A DNA stretch of 64,000 bases. It comes from Larimichthys crocea (lineage: Eukaryota; Chordata; Actinopteri; Sciaenidae). A program made the translations under genes and the position numbers. A model generated the notes under the pieces. That model was not told the origin of the DNA and ran no database searches. It saw only the letters and a program-made list of their open reading frames with translations. Location: positions 8,971,291-9,035,290 of the forward strand of contig NC_040021.1 in the NCBI RefSeq assembly GCF_000972845.2, written 5' to 3'. This document shows positions 35,301 to 47,600 of this stretch, in pieces (position 1 is the first letter of the stretch; each line of letters opens with the position of its first letter).

Positions 35301-38300
35301 CTTTTGGGGCTTCAAGAACATTTTTTTTTTTTAGGATTTCCTTTATCCATGTTTCAAAAGTTGAAATTAACGTCTTAGAGAGTAATATATTTATTGTATT
35401 TTGGCTTATTTATATGCTTCGGCACTTAGAGTAGGATAATGTTCAGAAAAAACTGTTCTTGCCTCATAGTTTCATCTACATTGCAAAAGCTATTAAGACT
35501 TAAATCCCAAGGTTTTTACATTCCAAAAAAACTGAGAGAGCTTTGTGTGAGTTTATGGCCTGCAATGTTGATGTAAACAGTGACTTTATGTAACTAATGA
35601 TGCTCAGGCACCACATACCTATTTAGAAATGCCTCTTGCACATAAAAAAATGTGACGTTTTTAATTATTTTCATAGGTTCTCAACTTCTCATTCAGTTTT
35701 CAATATCACAAGCCAAAACTTCAACCATTCCTGCAGGCACTACATCATTTCTATGTGTGCTTGTTTTAACATATTGTTTGAAAGGACTGTTTTACAATTA
35801 GAGCTCATCGGTGTGCTTCTTTTCTTGTACAGCGTGTCCCGCCTCTGGTGGTGACAGACCTGTTTGAGGACATCAAGGATGGTGTGATGCTGCTGGCCTT
35901 GCTGGAAGTCCTCTCTGGACAAAAACTTGTGAGTCTCATGGTCATTTCTACAGCGTGTGATTTGACTTCAAACTTACCATATCCTCTGATCTTTCTGGAT
36001 TCACTTTTACCTTGAGCTGACATACTGTAGCAAGGATCAGGCTCAAGATTCATTGATTTGTAATTGTTTATTTATATAATAAGTCAGTGCTGCAGTGAGC
36101 TGCAGACTTAATGCAGCGTATGTGAAATGAGCATGGAAATGCTCATTGATCGGCTTTTATTGGGATGTTTGAAAGGAATAGAAAAGCCCAGATTAACAAG
36201 GACAGATCATAGTTCACAAACACACACACATACACACAAACACACACACACACACACACACACAATGCAGACAAAGACATACACACACATTTTGAGGATT
36301 TTATTTGGCCAATATCGCCTTAGGTCTAAGCTGTTTCTGTCTTATTGATCCGGCTGTTTTTGGTCAAACACAGCTCTGATTGGACCTTTCTGTTTTTCTC
36401 ACTATTACTAATTTTCCATTATTGTGTTTGAGGGTCATGTCTGTACTATACAACCTTAAATTGGATACTTGTGCTATAGAAAAATATCTTCTTTTCAATG
36501 TTTTATTGTATCCACACTATATATTTCTTTCTTTTTGTGTCTCTCACTGATTCTTTTTTTTTCCACCTCCTTTGTTCACCTTTTTCCTCCCAGCAATGTG
36601 AGCAGGGCAAGAAGCTAAAGAGGATCCACTGGGTCGCCAACATCGGTACAGCTCTCAACTTCCTTGAGGGCAGGAAGGTAAGAGTTCAGCGCCTTCTTTT
36701 TATGTTTTGTTGTTTCTTCTGTTTTACCCCGCCTGCTGCTCTCCCTGCTCAGCTGCTGCCTCGTGGGTACAAACATTGAATCCTGACCTTGTGTGACCCG
36801 TTTCCCCTTCGTCTCCGCCTCTTACTGTCTCCACCGTCACATATCCCTGATTTATCCCTGAAAAACCAATATGCTCTGTTTTCACATCTCTTTTTTTATT
36901 GAGTAAATAAATGAGGGAAAGACACAGACCTTGATATATTTCTGCTGACTTTGTTCACATTTTGTCTTATTGATTTGTCATTCATTTGTTTCGCTGTTTA
37001 AAAATGATGAAAAAATCAATGACAATGTAGTTATTGGACTGTGACTTTAGTAATTACATTACTTTAACTGATCTATACCATACTTGCTTGTCACCTAATG
37101 ATATCAGTACACTCCAGTTTTCTTTCTCCCATCTGAATTTTTCCACTTCAGTTAAAAAACATGGTTTACAGTTGCTTTACCCAGTTTTATTGACTTGAGT
37201 AACATCCTAAAAATATGCTTAATGGTTTTGGATGTCATCAACTAACTGCAATAACTGCCCCTCCGTGAGATTAGAAAAAACAGACTCAAAGCTTCACCCG
37301 TCTCGTCCTTGGATATACATAAATAAAGCTGTATAGCTGAGCTGGTGTCTGCAGGGACATTGATTTGTCTTCCTCAAGTGTGACAGGGTTAAAACCGTAA
37401 ATCCATCACCAGTAATCTGCAGTCTGGAGATGAGACGTCACTGGGCACTCTGCTGTATATGTCTATGTGTTACTACTTTAATCTGTGTGTGAAGAAAATT
37501 AAACGTAAATATGCTCTGTGCGTAAACCTGATGTCTAGACTGTATTTACATTTCGCTTTAGAAGCTCACTCACTCCGTGTTTGATAGATGTTCCTCTTGT
37601 GCGTCTCTATCATAAAAAATGTTGCTCGATGTGCAGCAGCATTATCATTTTATCATTTCATCAATCGTACTTGTAAACTGTTGAAACCCTGTAATATATT
37701 TATTTAACCAGGAGTTTCAATCCATAGTTGTAATGTCGACTAGGTCTGCAAGTATTTTCTTTATCAATGAATCTGTTGATTCTTTTTTTTTGCCTTAACC
37801 TAGTTAATTGTTCACAGATTAAACACTTGAATCCTAAAAAAATCTTCATCACATTGTCCTAGAGTCCAATGTGATGTCTTCAGATTGCTTGTTTTGTTGG
37901 TCTAATGGCCCAAAATCTAAAAGAAAAGCAGCAAATCCTCACTTTTGAGAATCTTGAGTCATAAAATTGTTGCCATTTTAGCTTCATAAATGACTTTTAA
38001 ATGACAGTTAATTATCAAAACTGTTTTAATAATAATTTTCAGTCAGTTGAATGTCAACTTGACTGTTTACCTACCCACTGTAGGTATCAATGCAACTACT
38101 GTACAGAAGACCTCCCTTCACCATCTCAGTGTCACATGCCAGGATAACCTGCTGTGTTTTCTAATATGAAACCATGTATTGCATGTATTCTTATCATCCA
38201 CTATCCCACGCTTCCCCACACTGCCCTCGCCTGCCCCCAATCTCTTCCTCTATGCTTGTTCACGTACACGGAGTGGCATGTATTACCAAATGATGACCTG

Positions 38301-38616
38301 TTGTGCTGCAGTGCCTCAGTAATATAACCTTCTGTGTGATGATATAGAATAATTCATCATATCAGAACAGACAGCCCTCTCTTTCTCCCCTTTCTTGCTC
38401 TTTCCTTTCCCCCTCCCTCCCTCTCTCTCTCTGTCCATCTCTGCTGGATATAATCCCTGTTGCCTGTGTAGTGGTGATAGATCTCTCCTCTCAGCCAACC
38501 ACTCAGGTTATCTCACCTTAGAGATGCTGCAGTATCTGCTATCTTACAGTCAATGAGGCGTCCCCCTTCAATCAAACACATCCAGAGTACCTCTAAATGC
38601 CCTCTCTCTCTCTCTC

Positions 38617-38648
<32 letters not shown>

Positions 38649-41600
38649 ATACTTCTTTTCTTATCTTCCCTTCAGTCTGCCTACAGAGGATCTCCGGTTA
38701 GTATTCATAACGTTACTGCACTTGTTTGTTCAGGATATGGAATAGACATGGTCAGGATTATCTGCATCCAGTAGTATTGAAGATTATGCTCATACTGTAT
38801 GTTGTTTACTTTGTTTAAACATATGCTCAAGACAGTTATTGTTGTGTACTTAATCCATGTGTAAAATTATTTCTGAAGTATAAGCAGAGAAAATAAATTT
38901 GATTGCAATCTAAATCTATTGTTATGCGATATCGAAACATTGTAATGTGTTTCTATACAGATCAAGCTAGTGAACATCAACTCCACAGACATTGTAGATG
39001 GACGGCCATCAATTGTGTTGGGGTTGATGTGGACCATCATCCTTTACTTCCAGGTAACATTGCCTTAAGTTAATTCACATAAGCACCATTAATTATATTA
39101 CTGAATGCAATGAACACAACTCAGGATATTATATTTCTAAAATGAAACAAGGAGAAGAGAGTTGGTGAGTTGGTTTGAACATCTTCAGTCAATCAAATCA
39201 CCACTAATTTCTCAAAACTAGGACTTAAAATTGACACCTGCATTGCTGCCAATATACTGTACATTTAGCATGTTCCTACATATTAATGGCATTTCCCCAA
39301 ACACGTATTAAAACCAATTGGAAATATGCCTGGATCAGTCTAGTGTAAACTAACAGTGGGAAAACAGGATGCTTGAAATATATAGGGTTGTTTTTTTTTT
39401 CAGCGAGCAAATATCTAAGCAATTTAAACTATAAAGAAATGTAAGATGGGAAAATCAATTTTTCTCAAGCATCTCTTCTGAAAATGAGCAGTTGCTACCT
39501 CAGGCATTTCAGACATGTACAGATCAACAAGAACTTAATCACAATACAAGTCTCTAAGCAACATCAGCACATGCAGATGTCTGCTATTCCAGCAAACATG
39601 GGGATATTAAATAAAGGAAATGTACAACAGTGGAGAATTTACTTATTCTCTTACTGACACAGTGATGTATTTTATTTCACAGTGTTCTTTATGGATTTTC
39701 TGAGTTGTGAGCAGCAGACAGTAGAGAGGAGAAACTGTAGTAGATTACATGTGTGCATAGCAATAAATCTTCAACAACTGACCAGCTGGCTGGGCTGAAG
39801 TCTAGTAAGACATGTTGTGATTGTTGTCAAAAGTCAAACCCGTTTTGAAAAGAGATTTTTTTCTCCACACATGGATGATTTTAATTGAGGTTCTAGGTTG
39901 TTAAAGTATTTCTTGGTGATGTTTAAGTGCACAGAAAACAAAACAACAATATGAAATATTAATGTACATGTTGTAATTTCCCTAAAGTTAAAGTTGATAT
40001 ATTTAAAACTCAAGGGCAAATTATGTCTTCCCCAACCTTTCATTAAGTTGCCCTTAAACAAGACTTTCAACTCCCAAGTGCTCAGTGTGAAGCTGCTTAT
40101 TAAGCCACCACTGATTAATAAAAGTTAATTGTGAGCAGCAGAAAGCAGGTCTTTTATGTCGACTCTTGTAGGACATTGAAAGCCACTTAATGACAAAGTT
40201 ACACATTTATATGCACCATGCGTCACTGAAGGACGTCCGTCAGCTGCTTCAGTTACAAAAAACAGACAATTATAGTCTTTGACAATAATCACGCTTAGTG
40301 CTCTTCAGGCAGATATTATCATTAATAAAAGCAGATCTATATGGTGGTCTGATTCCTGGTTCTGTGTTCTTTCAGATTGAGGAGCTGACCAGTAGTCTAC
40401 CAGCACTTCAGACCTTGTCCAGCAGCACTTCTTCACTGGACAGCTCCACAAGCAGCACTGAGACCACCAGCCCACCTGTCAAAAGAAAGCCTCTACCGCC
40501 TCTGCAGGGTGGAGCCAGAAAGGCTCTACTAAGATGGATCCAGCACACGGCAACCAAGTATGTAGCCTCCCTTACTAGTTACTCACACTCTTGAAAACAG
40601 AATATGCAGAATGCACCAAACTAACATTCGTCTTTAACTTCTTCTTTTCGTCTTTGTAGACGTTTGGGGATTGAGGTGAAAGACTTTGGCCCCAGTTGGC
40701 GCACGGGGTTAGCATTCTTTGCAGTTATCCACGCCCTTCGACCCAATCTAGTAGACATGGAGCATGTATGGAGGAGGCCCAACCGAGAAAATCTGCAGGA
40801 AGCTTTCTCATTGGCTGAGACAGAGCTTGGCATTCCACAGCTTCTTGATCCAGAAGGTAAATAACATTTTTTAGAGACTTTGTCAATAAGTTGATGAAAA
40901 CTGAACTGAGTGTCTTAGTTGAGACAACAACTAACCACAAACAGTCATTTAAAAACAATGTGACCTTTGTGTTGCTCACTTAAATAATAGAAATAGTAGC
41001 TTTCTATCATATAGAGCTGTTTTTCTTCACAAAATACTGAAATATAATTGGGAGGATCTATCACAGCATCAGATGTGCACCTCAGTATCACGTCCAAACA
41101 CCATCTGTGCCCCTTCACGCCTGCCCTTCACAATGAACCCTGACAAATCGAGCTTGACATCAGTATAATTAAGGTCCATTAGGCCATGAGATTCAGCATG
41201 GTGGAACCTCCAAACAAAAACTTGGACACTGATCCAAAGTGTTGAAGGTTGTTTTTATTTAAGGTGCCAGTTTTTGAGTAGATGTCAGTGAGATGAGCTG
41301 GAGAAGTATTATCAGCTGACCTCGGCTTAATATGCCTTCTGATTACATTCATTTGGTTCCCTCCTCAGATGTCGATGTAGACAAGCCAGATGAGAAATCC
41401 ATCATGACATACGTAGCTCAGTTCCTGAAGCATCATCCTGACCGAAAGCAGAGCGACTCAGATGGACAGCAAGAAGATGAAGAGGTAAGCAGCTGTCAGA
41501 TTTATTTCTCCGTCTGGATACGCCATTCATGTCTCCTCGCTCTCTGCGTCCTGTGTGTTTTGTCTTTCCCTTTAGATGTCACAGTTAGCATGTCACACCA

Positions 41601-44600
41601 TGACATTTTTTAGACGGCATTATGTTCGTGTTGAAGTGAAGTGTGCACAGTTGGAGCCTTCTAAATACTGTTTGATGCTTATTTTAACCTATGTAAGTGC
41701 AAGGTGGAGTACAGTAAAAGTCAAGAGCAATTATAGTAAATTGAATTTCTTTATTTTAAAACCTACTTAGTGCTCCCTAAAATGTTCTGATGCAGTAACC
41801 ACCACCTATCTGCTATTCAAAGTGGGTTAAACAAACAGTAATTACACTTGTCATGTGACTCAGGTTTTGTAGTGTCTTGCCTATTTTGTGTCTTTCCTTG
41901 TACATCTCTCTCTTTGTATCTCTCCTCTCCCTGGTGTGGTGTTTTTGTGTGGTGACTGCTTTCCTGTGGTTGTTGTGCTGGCCTCTGTCCTACAGCATGG
42001 TCTTGCTCCTCGCGATATAGAGGAAATGTTGGAGGTAGGTTATATAGTAACTTAAAGGTCCCAGGGGCAGGTTTTCCATCATTTTCCGCAGCTCAATGTA
42101 ATTAGCACTCATGCACATTCAGGGTTTCCATATAAATTTAATAAATGCTTATTTTTGTGGCTCTTCTATTGGATTACAGTATCACTGCCTACTGTACAGT
42201 GTATGGACGAGATTAAACATTGTTTTTCCATGTCAAAATAGAGCCCATATGCTAATATTGGCACTTTATCTTACCTGATGTGATATTCTTGCCGCAGGGT
42301 TTTCCGAGCCATGATAACAAAAGGAAGTCCAGTATAATAAGACGTGATATTACCATTTATTAATGTTGCCACCTAGCGCTATGGCTCCTGGTTCCATTAG
42401 CATGACAATGAAAGCCTCTGGCATTGGCAGTGTGCATTGATACAGCGTATTTGATGGAAAGCTTGTGAATAGAGGTTGCCTGTTTTTAAGGTTAACAGTG
42501 TCAGGAGCTGTGATGTGTTGTAAAGCCGCGCTTACCGCTTGCTTTCTGCGTTTCACTGAGTTTTGTTGTCTTACAATGCTGATTAGGCTTTCGATGGTCG
42601 TTGTGTTTCACACCTGATTTGTTCATTTTGTTGACAGTTCCTGCTAATGCACTCATGTTTGTCCTGAACGTTCGCTGTCATTGAATGGGGGGGGTCAATT
42701 GGCCCTTGTGTTTTTACATAAAAACAACAAAAGTGTACTTTTATAAAATAAACAGCACCTGCAATGATTCGCAGAGGTTGTGGTGAGAACAATAAAACAG
42801 AATATAACTGTTACTGGCTATCATAAAGGATAAAGTTTGAAATCCCAGCAGGAGCTAACATGAAGTGATAAAATTGAATAGTCTGAGAGCGAGCAGCTCT
42901 CCAACTGAATATCTTACAAGCTTTTGAGCAGCATCGTATTGTCGTCATGGTTACTTAAAATCCAATGAAATGTTAGTAGGGGGTCTTAGACAAAGTACCC
43001 TGTTTAAGCTGAGTGTTTTTGGCAGCTGTGGGTTTTTGGCGTTTTCTCCTACTGGGAGAGACAGAGGATTAGGGGAACACATGTTTAACACTACATGCCC
43101 TCTCTTTCACCCTCTTCCTTCCGCCATCCTTTCATCATTTCCTCAAACATATTTCTGGTTAATCACTTTTCTCTCCATCTTTCTGTTTCCCCACCCTTTT
43201 TTTTTACACTCTTTGTCCTCATCCTTTCTTCCATTTGTTTTATTTTTTTATCTCCCCTTTGCACTTCCCAATTTCCATGTCCATCTTTCCACCCGTTGTG
43301 CACTCCACTACCCTGCCACTATCCCGGGCCTCCTAGAGAGAGCAGCGAAAGAGCCTGAGGGAGCTCAAAATGTGGCTCGACCAGCTGGAGAGAGAGGCAA
43401 TACAGGCCCAGGAGACTGAGGGCAATCTCGCTCAACAGTACCAGGTTAGTGTGTGTGTGTGTGTGTCTGGGAGTGTGTGCGGTTTAAACTGGGCACACTG
43501 GGCACAGACGCTCCTATTATTAGCGTAATCAGTGGCATTACACTATGGGGATCAGACAGCAGCCGTCATTTTTTCAGTCAATCTGGCTTATTTCACCAAG
43601 CCTCGGGATACTTTCCATATTCAGCAGCATGTGGGATATTCCCATTTTCTTTGCACATTATTCAGAAGAGCCTAAAAATCTGAAGCCACAAAGAGGGGCA
43701 GCATTCAGAGGCAATTAGCCACAGATTTCATAAGCGTCTTATTAGATACCAGTGGGAAGAGGGCGTAACCCCTGAGAGAGCTCTTGTTCTGATGTCTGTA
43801 TACTGTGATTTGAATATTTTTGGACATTTTTTCACACTGACAGAGAGCTGTGAAATCATTTTTTTTCTTTTCAGTTATTTAAGAGTCTGCGTGTCCAGTT
43901 GGAGATGAGGAGGAAACAGGTGGAGGGAGCTTTGCAGTCCACTCAGAAGGATGGGATACTGACTGTGGATCAGGCTCTTGTCAAACAGGCCTGGGAAAGG
44001 GTCTCTAACCGGGTGAGAGAAGCAAGATACACCTTCAGAGTGTCAAAGACTGTTGATAATTTATTGTTTTTTTCTATCAAGTTGGAAATTGTCACCCATT
44101 TATTAATAATTTTGTTTAATTCACTGATAAAGCAAAAGCAATCCAAACAAATTAGCTGTTTTATCTGTAGTTTTCACTTTAAATCTTTGATTCAGGTGGC
44201 AATTTATTTATTTTCTTTGTTCCAGTATTTCTCTGTTTGACTCCAGCTGGGGTTTTTTTAATTTTATTTCAGCTCCTGGACTGGCATCTGCAGCTGGACA
44301 GGTCTCTGCCAGCTCCTCTGGACATGGTAGGGGAGTGGCTGCATGAGGCTGAAGGAGCTCTGCGGCAGGAGATCATTGTCCAGCAGGCACATGACGTGAC
44401 AGCTAACACTGTCCACAGAGCTCTGGAGCAGCATAAGGTCAGCATCATAGACAGGAGAGACAAAAGACAACTAGAGTGTGCAAATATGTATCATGCTGCA
44501 GGTTGAAATTTTGTGCAGCTCATATTTTAGTGGAGTGTGTTTAGTGGCTGTGTTCATGAGCTGTATGTATTTGCACCATGCAGGATGTGTTGAAGAGCCT

Positions 44601-47600
44601 GGAAAGTCACCAGCAGGTCTTTCAGAGGATCCATAAAGACAGAAGTGTTGATGGAGTCTCTGTTCCCCCAGACCAGCTCCAAGACATGGCTGAGAGGTAT
44701 CAAAGACAGAAAGTCAAGTTAACTACCTCATTTGGCATGATTTCACATTCTGCAGAATATTGGGCTGTCGGTCTGATATCTTTTTATGTACACTTTGTCT
44801 TTTTCAGGATGAACTTTGTCTCTACATCTTCCAGCATTCACTTGGCCAGAATGGAGTTTTTGGAGAACAAACACCTCATGCAGGCCTTCCTCACTCTAGC
44901 CGAGTCCAAGCTCAAATCCTGGATCATAAAATACGGCCGACAAGAGTCTGTAGAACTGATGCTCCACAACTATGTTGTAAGCCTTTGATTCACTCTGTAC
45001 ATGATAAGCTGAAATGTTCATCTTCAGTGTTCCTGTGCAGATCTTGTTGGTTAAGAAAAGTATTGAAAGTTCTTTTTTAATATTGGATAAAAGTCAAGTT
45101 ACAACACTGATTCCTGCTTCATAGTATATGCATAGTTTATGGCTATATATACATTATGATGTTACTGTCATTATTTATTTATATTTTCCTACTTGTCCTC
45201 ATCAGTCATTTGTAGAGAAGCAGCATTTCTTTGAAAATTACGAGGCATTGTTCCAGTCCCTGAAACAGTCTGCTGAGGCCTATGTGAATACTGACAGCTC
45301 AGGTGAGAAGTCAAAATGTATATAGTAAATTTATAAAATCGTCATGATATCACTATATTTTGATGTAGTTATTCTTCTGGAAAATCAACTGGAAAATTGA
45401 GCTTGAATGTTCAATCTTTGTCATGGATGCAGCAGAACTAAACGCCCTTTTATGCATGGAATAACCAGAGAAATCGAAGTCTGTTTTTCTTCCAGCAAAT
45501 TAAATACTTGACAAATTAAGCTACTTTAAATAACTTTAATGTCAAAATCCAGTACTGCAATTAAAGGAGTCCTGCTCATTAATTTGCAACCAATGCCCAC
45601 AATTGTCTAACACACCCAGAGAGGGATAGATATCTCAGTATAAATAGTATGGCTAAATCTCTAAATATGTTTAGATTTATAGATTTTTCCAGTTGTCACA
45701 TTTTCCAAATCTAATTGCATTCTCTTCCTCTCGATGTTGCTGAAATTGAGTGGCACTAACTATCTCAGCATTGTACACATATGTCAACTTTATTCCCCTC
45801 TGTCAACAACTCAATAAGCAGCAAGGTTTTCTTTTTTTTTTGCAGCAACTCAGTCTGCCCCTGTCTGGTTTTACAGCCTGGTAGAAGGGGAGAGTCTGCA
45901 GGCTACTGCTAAATGAGGTTCCTCCACTCCCAGCTCTCAGTGGGGAATACGACCCCATTTGCTAGTTAGGGGCTGCTCCACTTCTGCAGGTCTCTAGGCG
46001 CAAACTGAGCAAGCTTGTTGGTTTCATTAAGTTTCAGGGTTGCGCTGCTTTAGGGTATGCAGAGCAGAGAAGTGAGGTGTGGCGAGAAATAAGGACATTT
46101 GAGGCTTGATTGGTCGACCCCACAAATGAAGTCTCCCCCCCTCGCCAACACCATATCTGCATGAGCCTTGCCAGCAGTTAGCGCTCAGGCTCTGATTGGC
46201 TGAATGAGAGATCATCTGGATCTTTTTAAAGCCTCAGTTTGAGGTTACAGCAAACTAAGGATGGAGAGGAGTAAAAGGGGATTGATATTTTATTGATACT
46301 ATTTGAAGGTATAGTACTTTCTGATTAATGTGTACTTGAAACTAGATATTAGTATACGGCTGAGCTATTTATCAGCCCCAAACTGGCTGACAATAGTTTA
46401 TAGCACAGGACTTTTGAGACCAGAGCAATTTTACCGATGAAATGGAACACACAAGCAAATATACCGCATCTCCCTGTAGTGAGAGTTTTTGAGGTCAGGT
46501 CTGCAAAGGCATATGGCTCCATTAGCCTGTGTGTGCTCTTTGTCTGGTGTTTTCTGTGAATATGTGGACCATAAGTCCTGTGCCTTAAAGTGAGGCTGTG
46601 TAACAGCGCTCACAAGTGAGCGTCCAGAAGTCATCAACCTGATTCTCGTAACCCGTAACCCGATTTAAAGTTTGCTAATATTAGACCCCAACAGCAACTT
46701 GTCATACCAGATAAATTAAGGCTGTATTAAGTTTATTTCTGATGAATTCCATGTTTTATTTGTGAGAGACAAAATCCATATAAATTGACAAACAATTAAA
46801 TTATTTTAATATTGAAGATGAGTATGATGTCTCCTGTGTACACTGTTTTACTATGACTAGTATTGTTAGCAGCAACCACAGAGGTAGTAGTTGTAAAAGT
46901 ATCACTACTGCTGTCATTGTTGATTGCTGTTGTTGTTTACGTCGTTGTCTCTCGCCTCCAGTGGATGAAGGCGAGATGGGTGTGCGCAGGTTCATGCGGG
47001 AGGTGGTAACCCAGTGGAGGAGTTTGTCCATGGAAGTGCGCAGTGTGAGGAGCATGCTGGAGGAGGTTTTGTCCAACTGGGAGCGATACAGCTCCACCGT
47101 GGCCTCCTTACAGGCCTGGCTGGAGGATGCAGAGGAAGCCCTGAGCCAGCCAGAAAACATAAAACGGGTAAGAGATAGACTCCTAATATTCGAGCAAACT
47201 CCAGCGTATACTTCAAGTGTTTCTTGTGCACAGATTAAGGCTCCCCTCATACGTGCATTTGACGGACTCTGAGTAATAGCAATCAAATCGACGTCAGCCC
47301 AATTTTAAGCATTATGGTCCTCTAAGTGGAATCCTATTAGCAGTCTCCACTCAAGTATCAAATGATCTCCTTGACGTACAACAAGCCACTGAGGATATTC
47401 CAGTTGTCGCATTGCCATGGTTACCACAGATTCACATCCCCACCAAGGATTAGACAGCTAATTACCCCAGTTTTTTTTATTGTCCTCTTTGTTTCTTTCT
47501 TTGAATACCTCTCTTTGTTTCTTTTTAGAGCGGCTGTCTTTGTTTCTGACACTTCTTGTGTTGTTCTTTGTTTCTATTAATTTCTTTGTGTCTCTGTTTT

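Larger units (their letters stand above)
30364..35832. other. SYNE1 intron 2
   Basis: About 5.5 kb with no exon found. It holds two copies of a dispersed fish repeat (31616-31790, 33794-33856), another interspersed repeat at 33425-33650, a 24-nt perfect palindrome at 31456-31479, and an AT-rich block with many homeodomain-type words at 34430-34640. The 91-codon frame 30991-31266 was rejected as a gene. Confidence 0.55.

Noticed and set aside
36219..36264. Regular short repeats that could suggest a CRISPR-like array
   Set aside because: They are plain AC microsatellites in a vertebrate intron with no spacer structure.
42970..43419. 149-codon + strand open frame rich in Ser, Phe and Leu
   Set aside because: It arises from the pyrimidine-rich tract before SYNE1 exon 11 and overlaps that exon in the wrong frame.
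45842..45918. Possible extra SYNE1 exon after a strong T-run and GCAG
   Set aside because: The available donor (CTG|GTAGAA) leaves phase 0 where phase 1 is needed, and reading through meets a TGA; human has no exon here.
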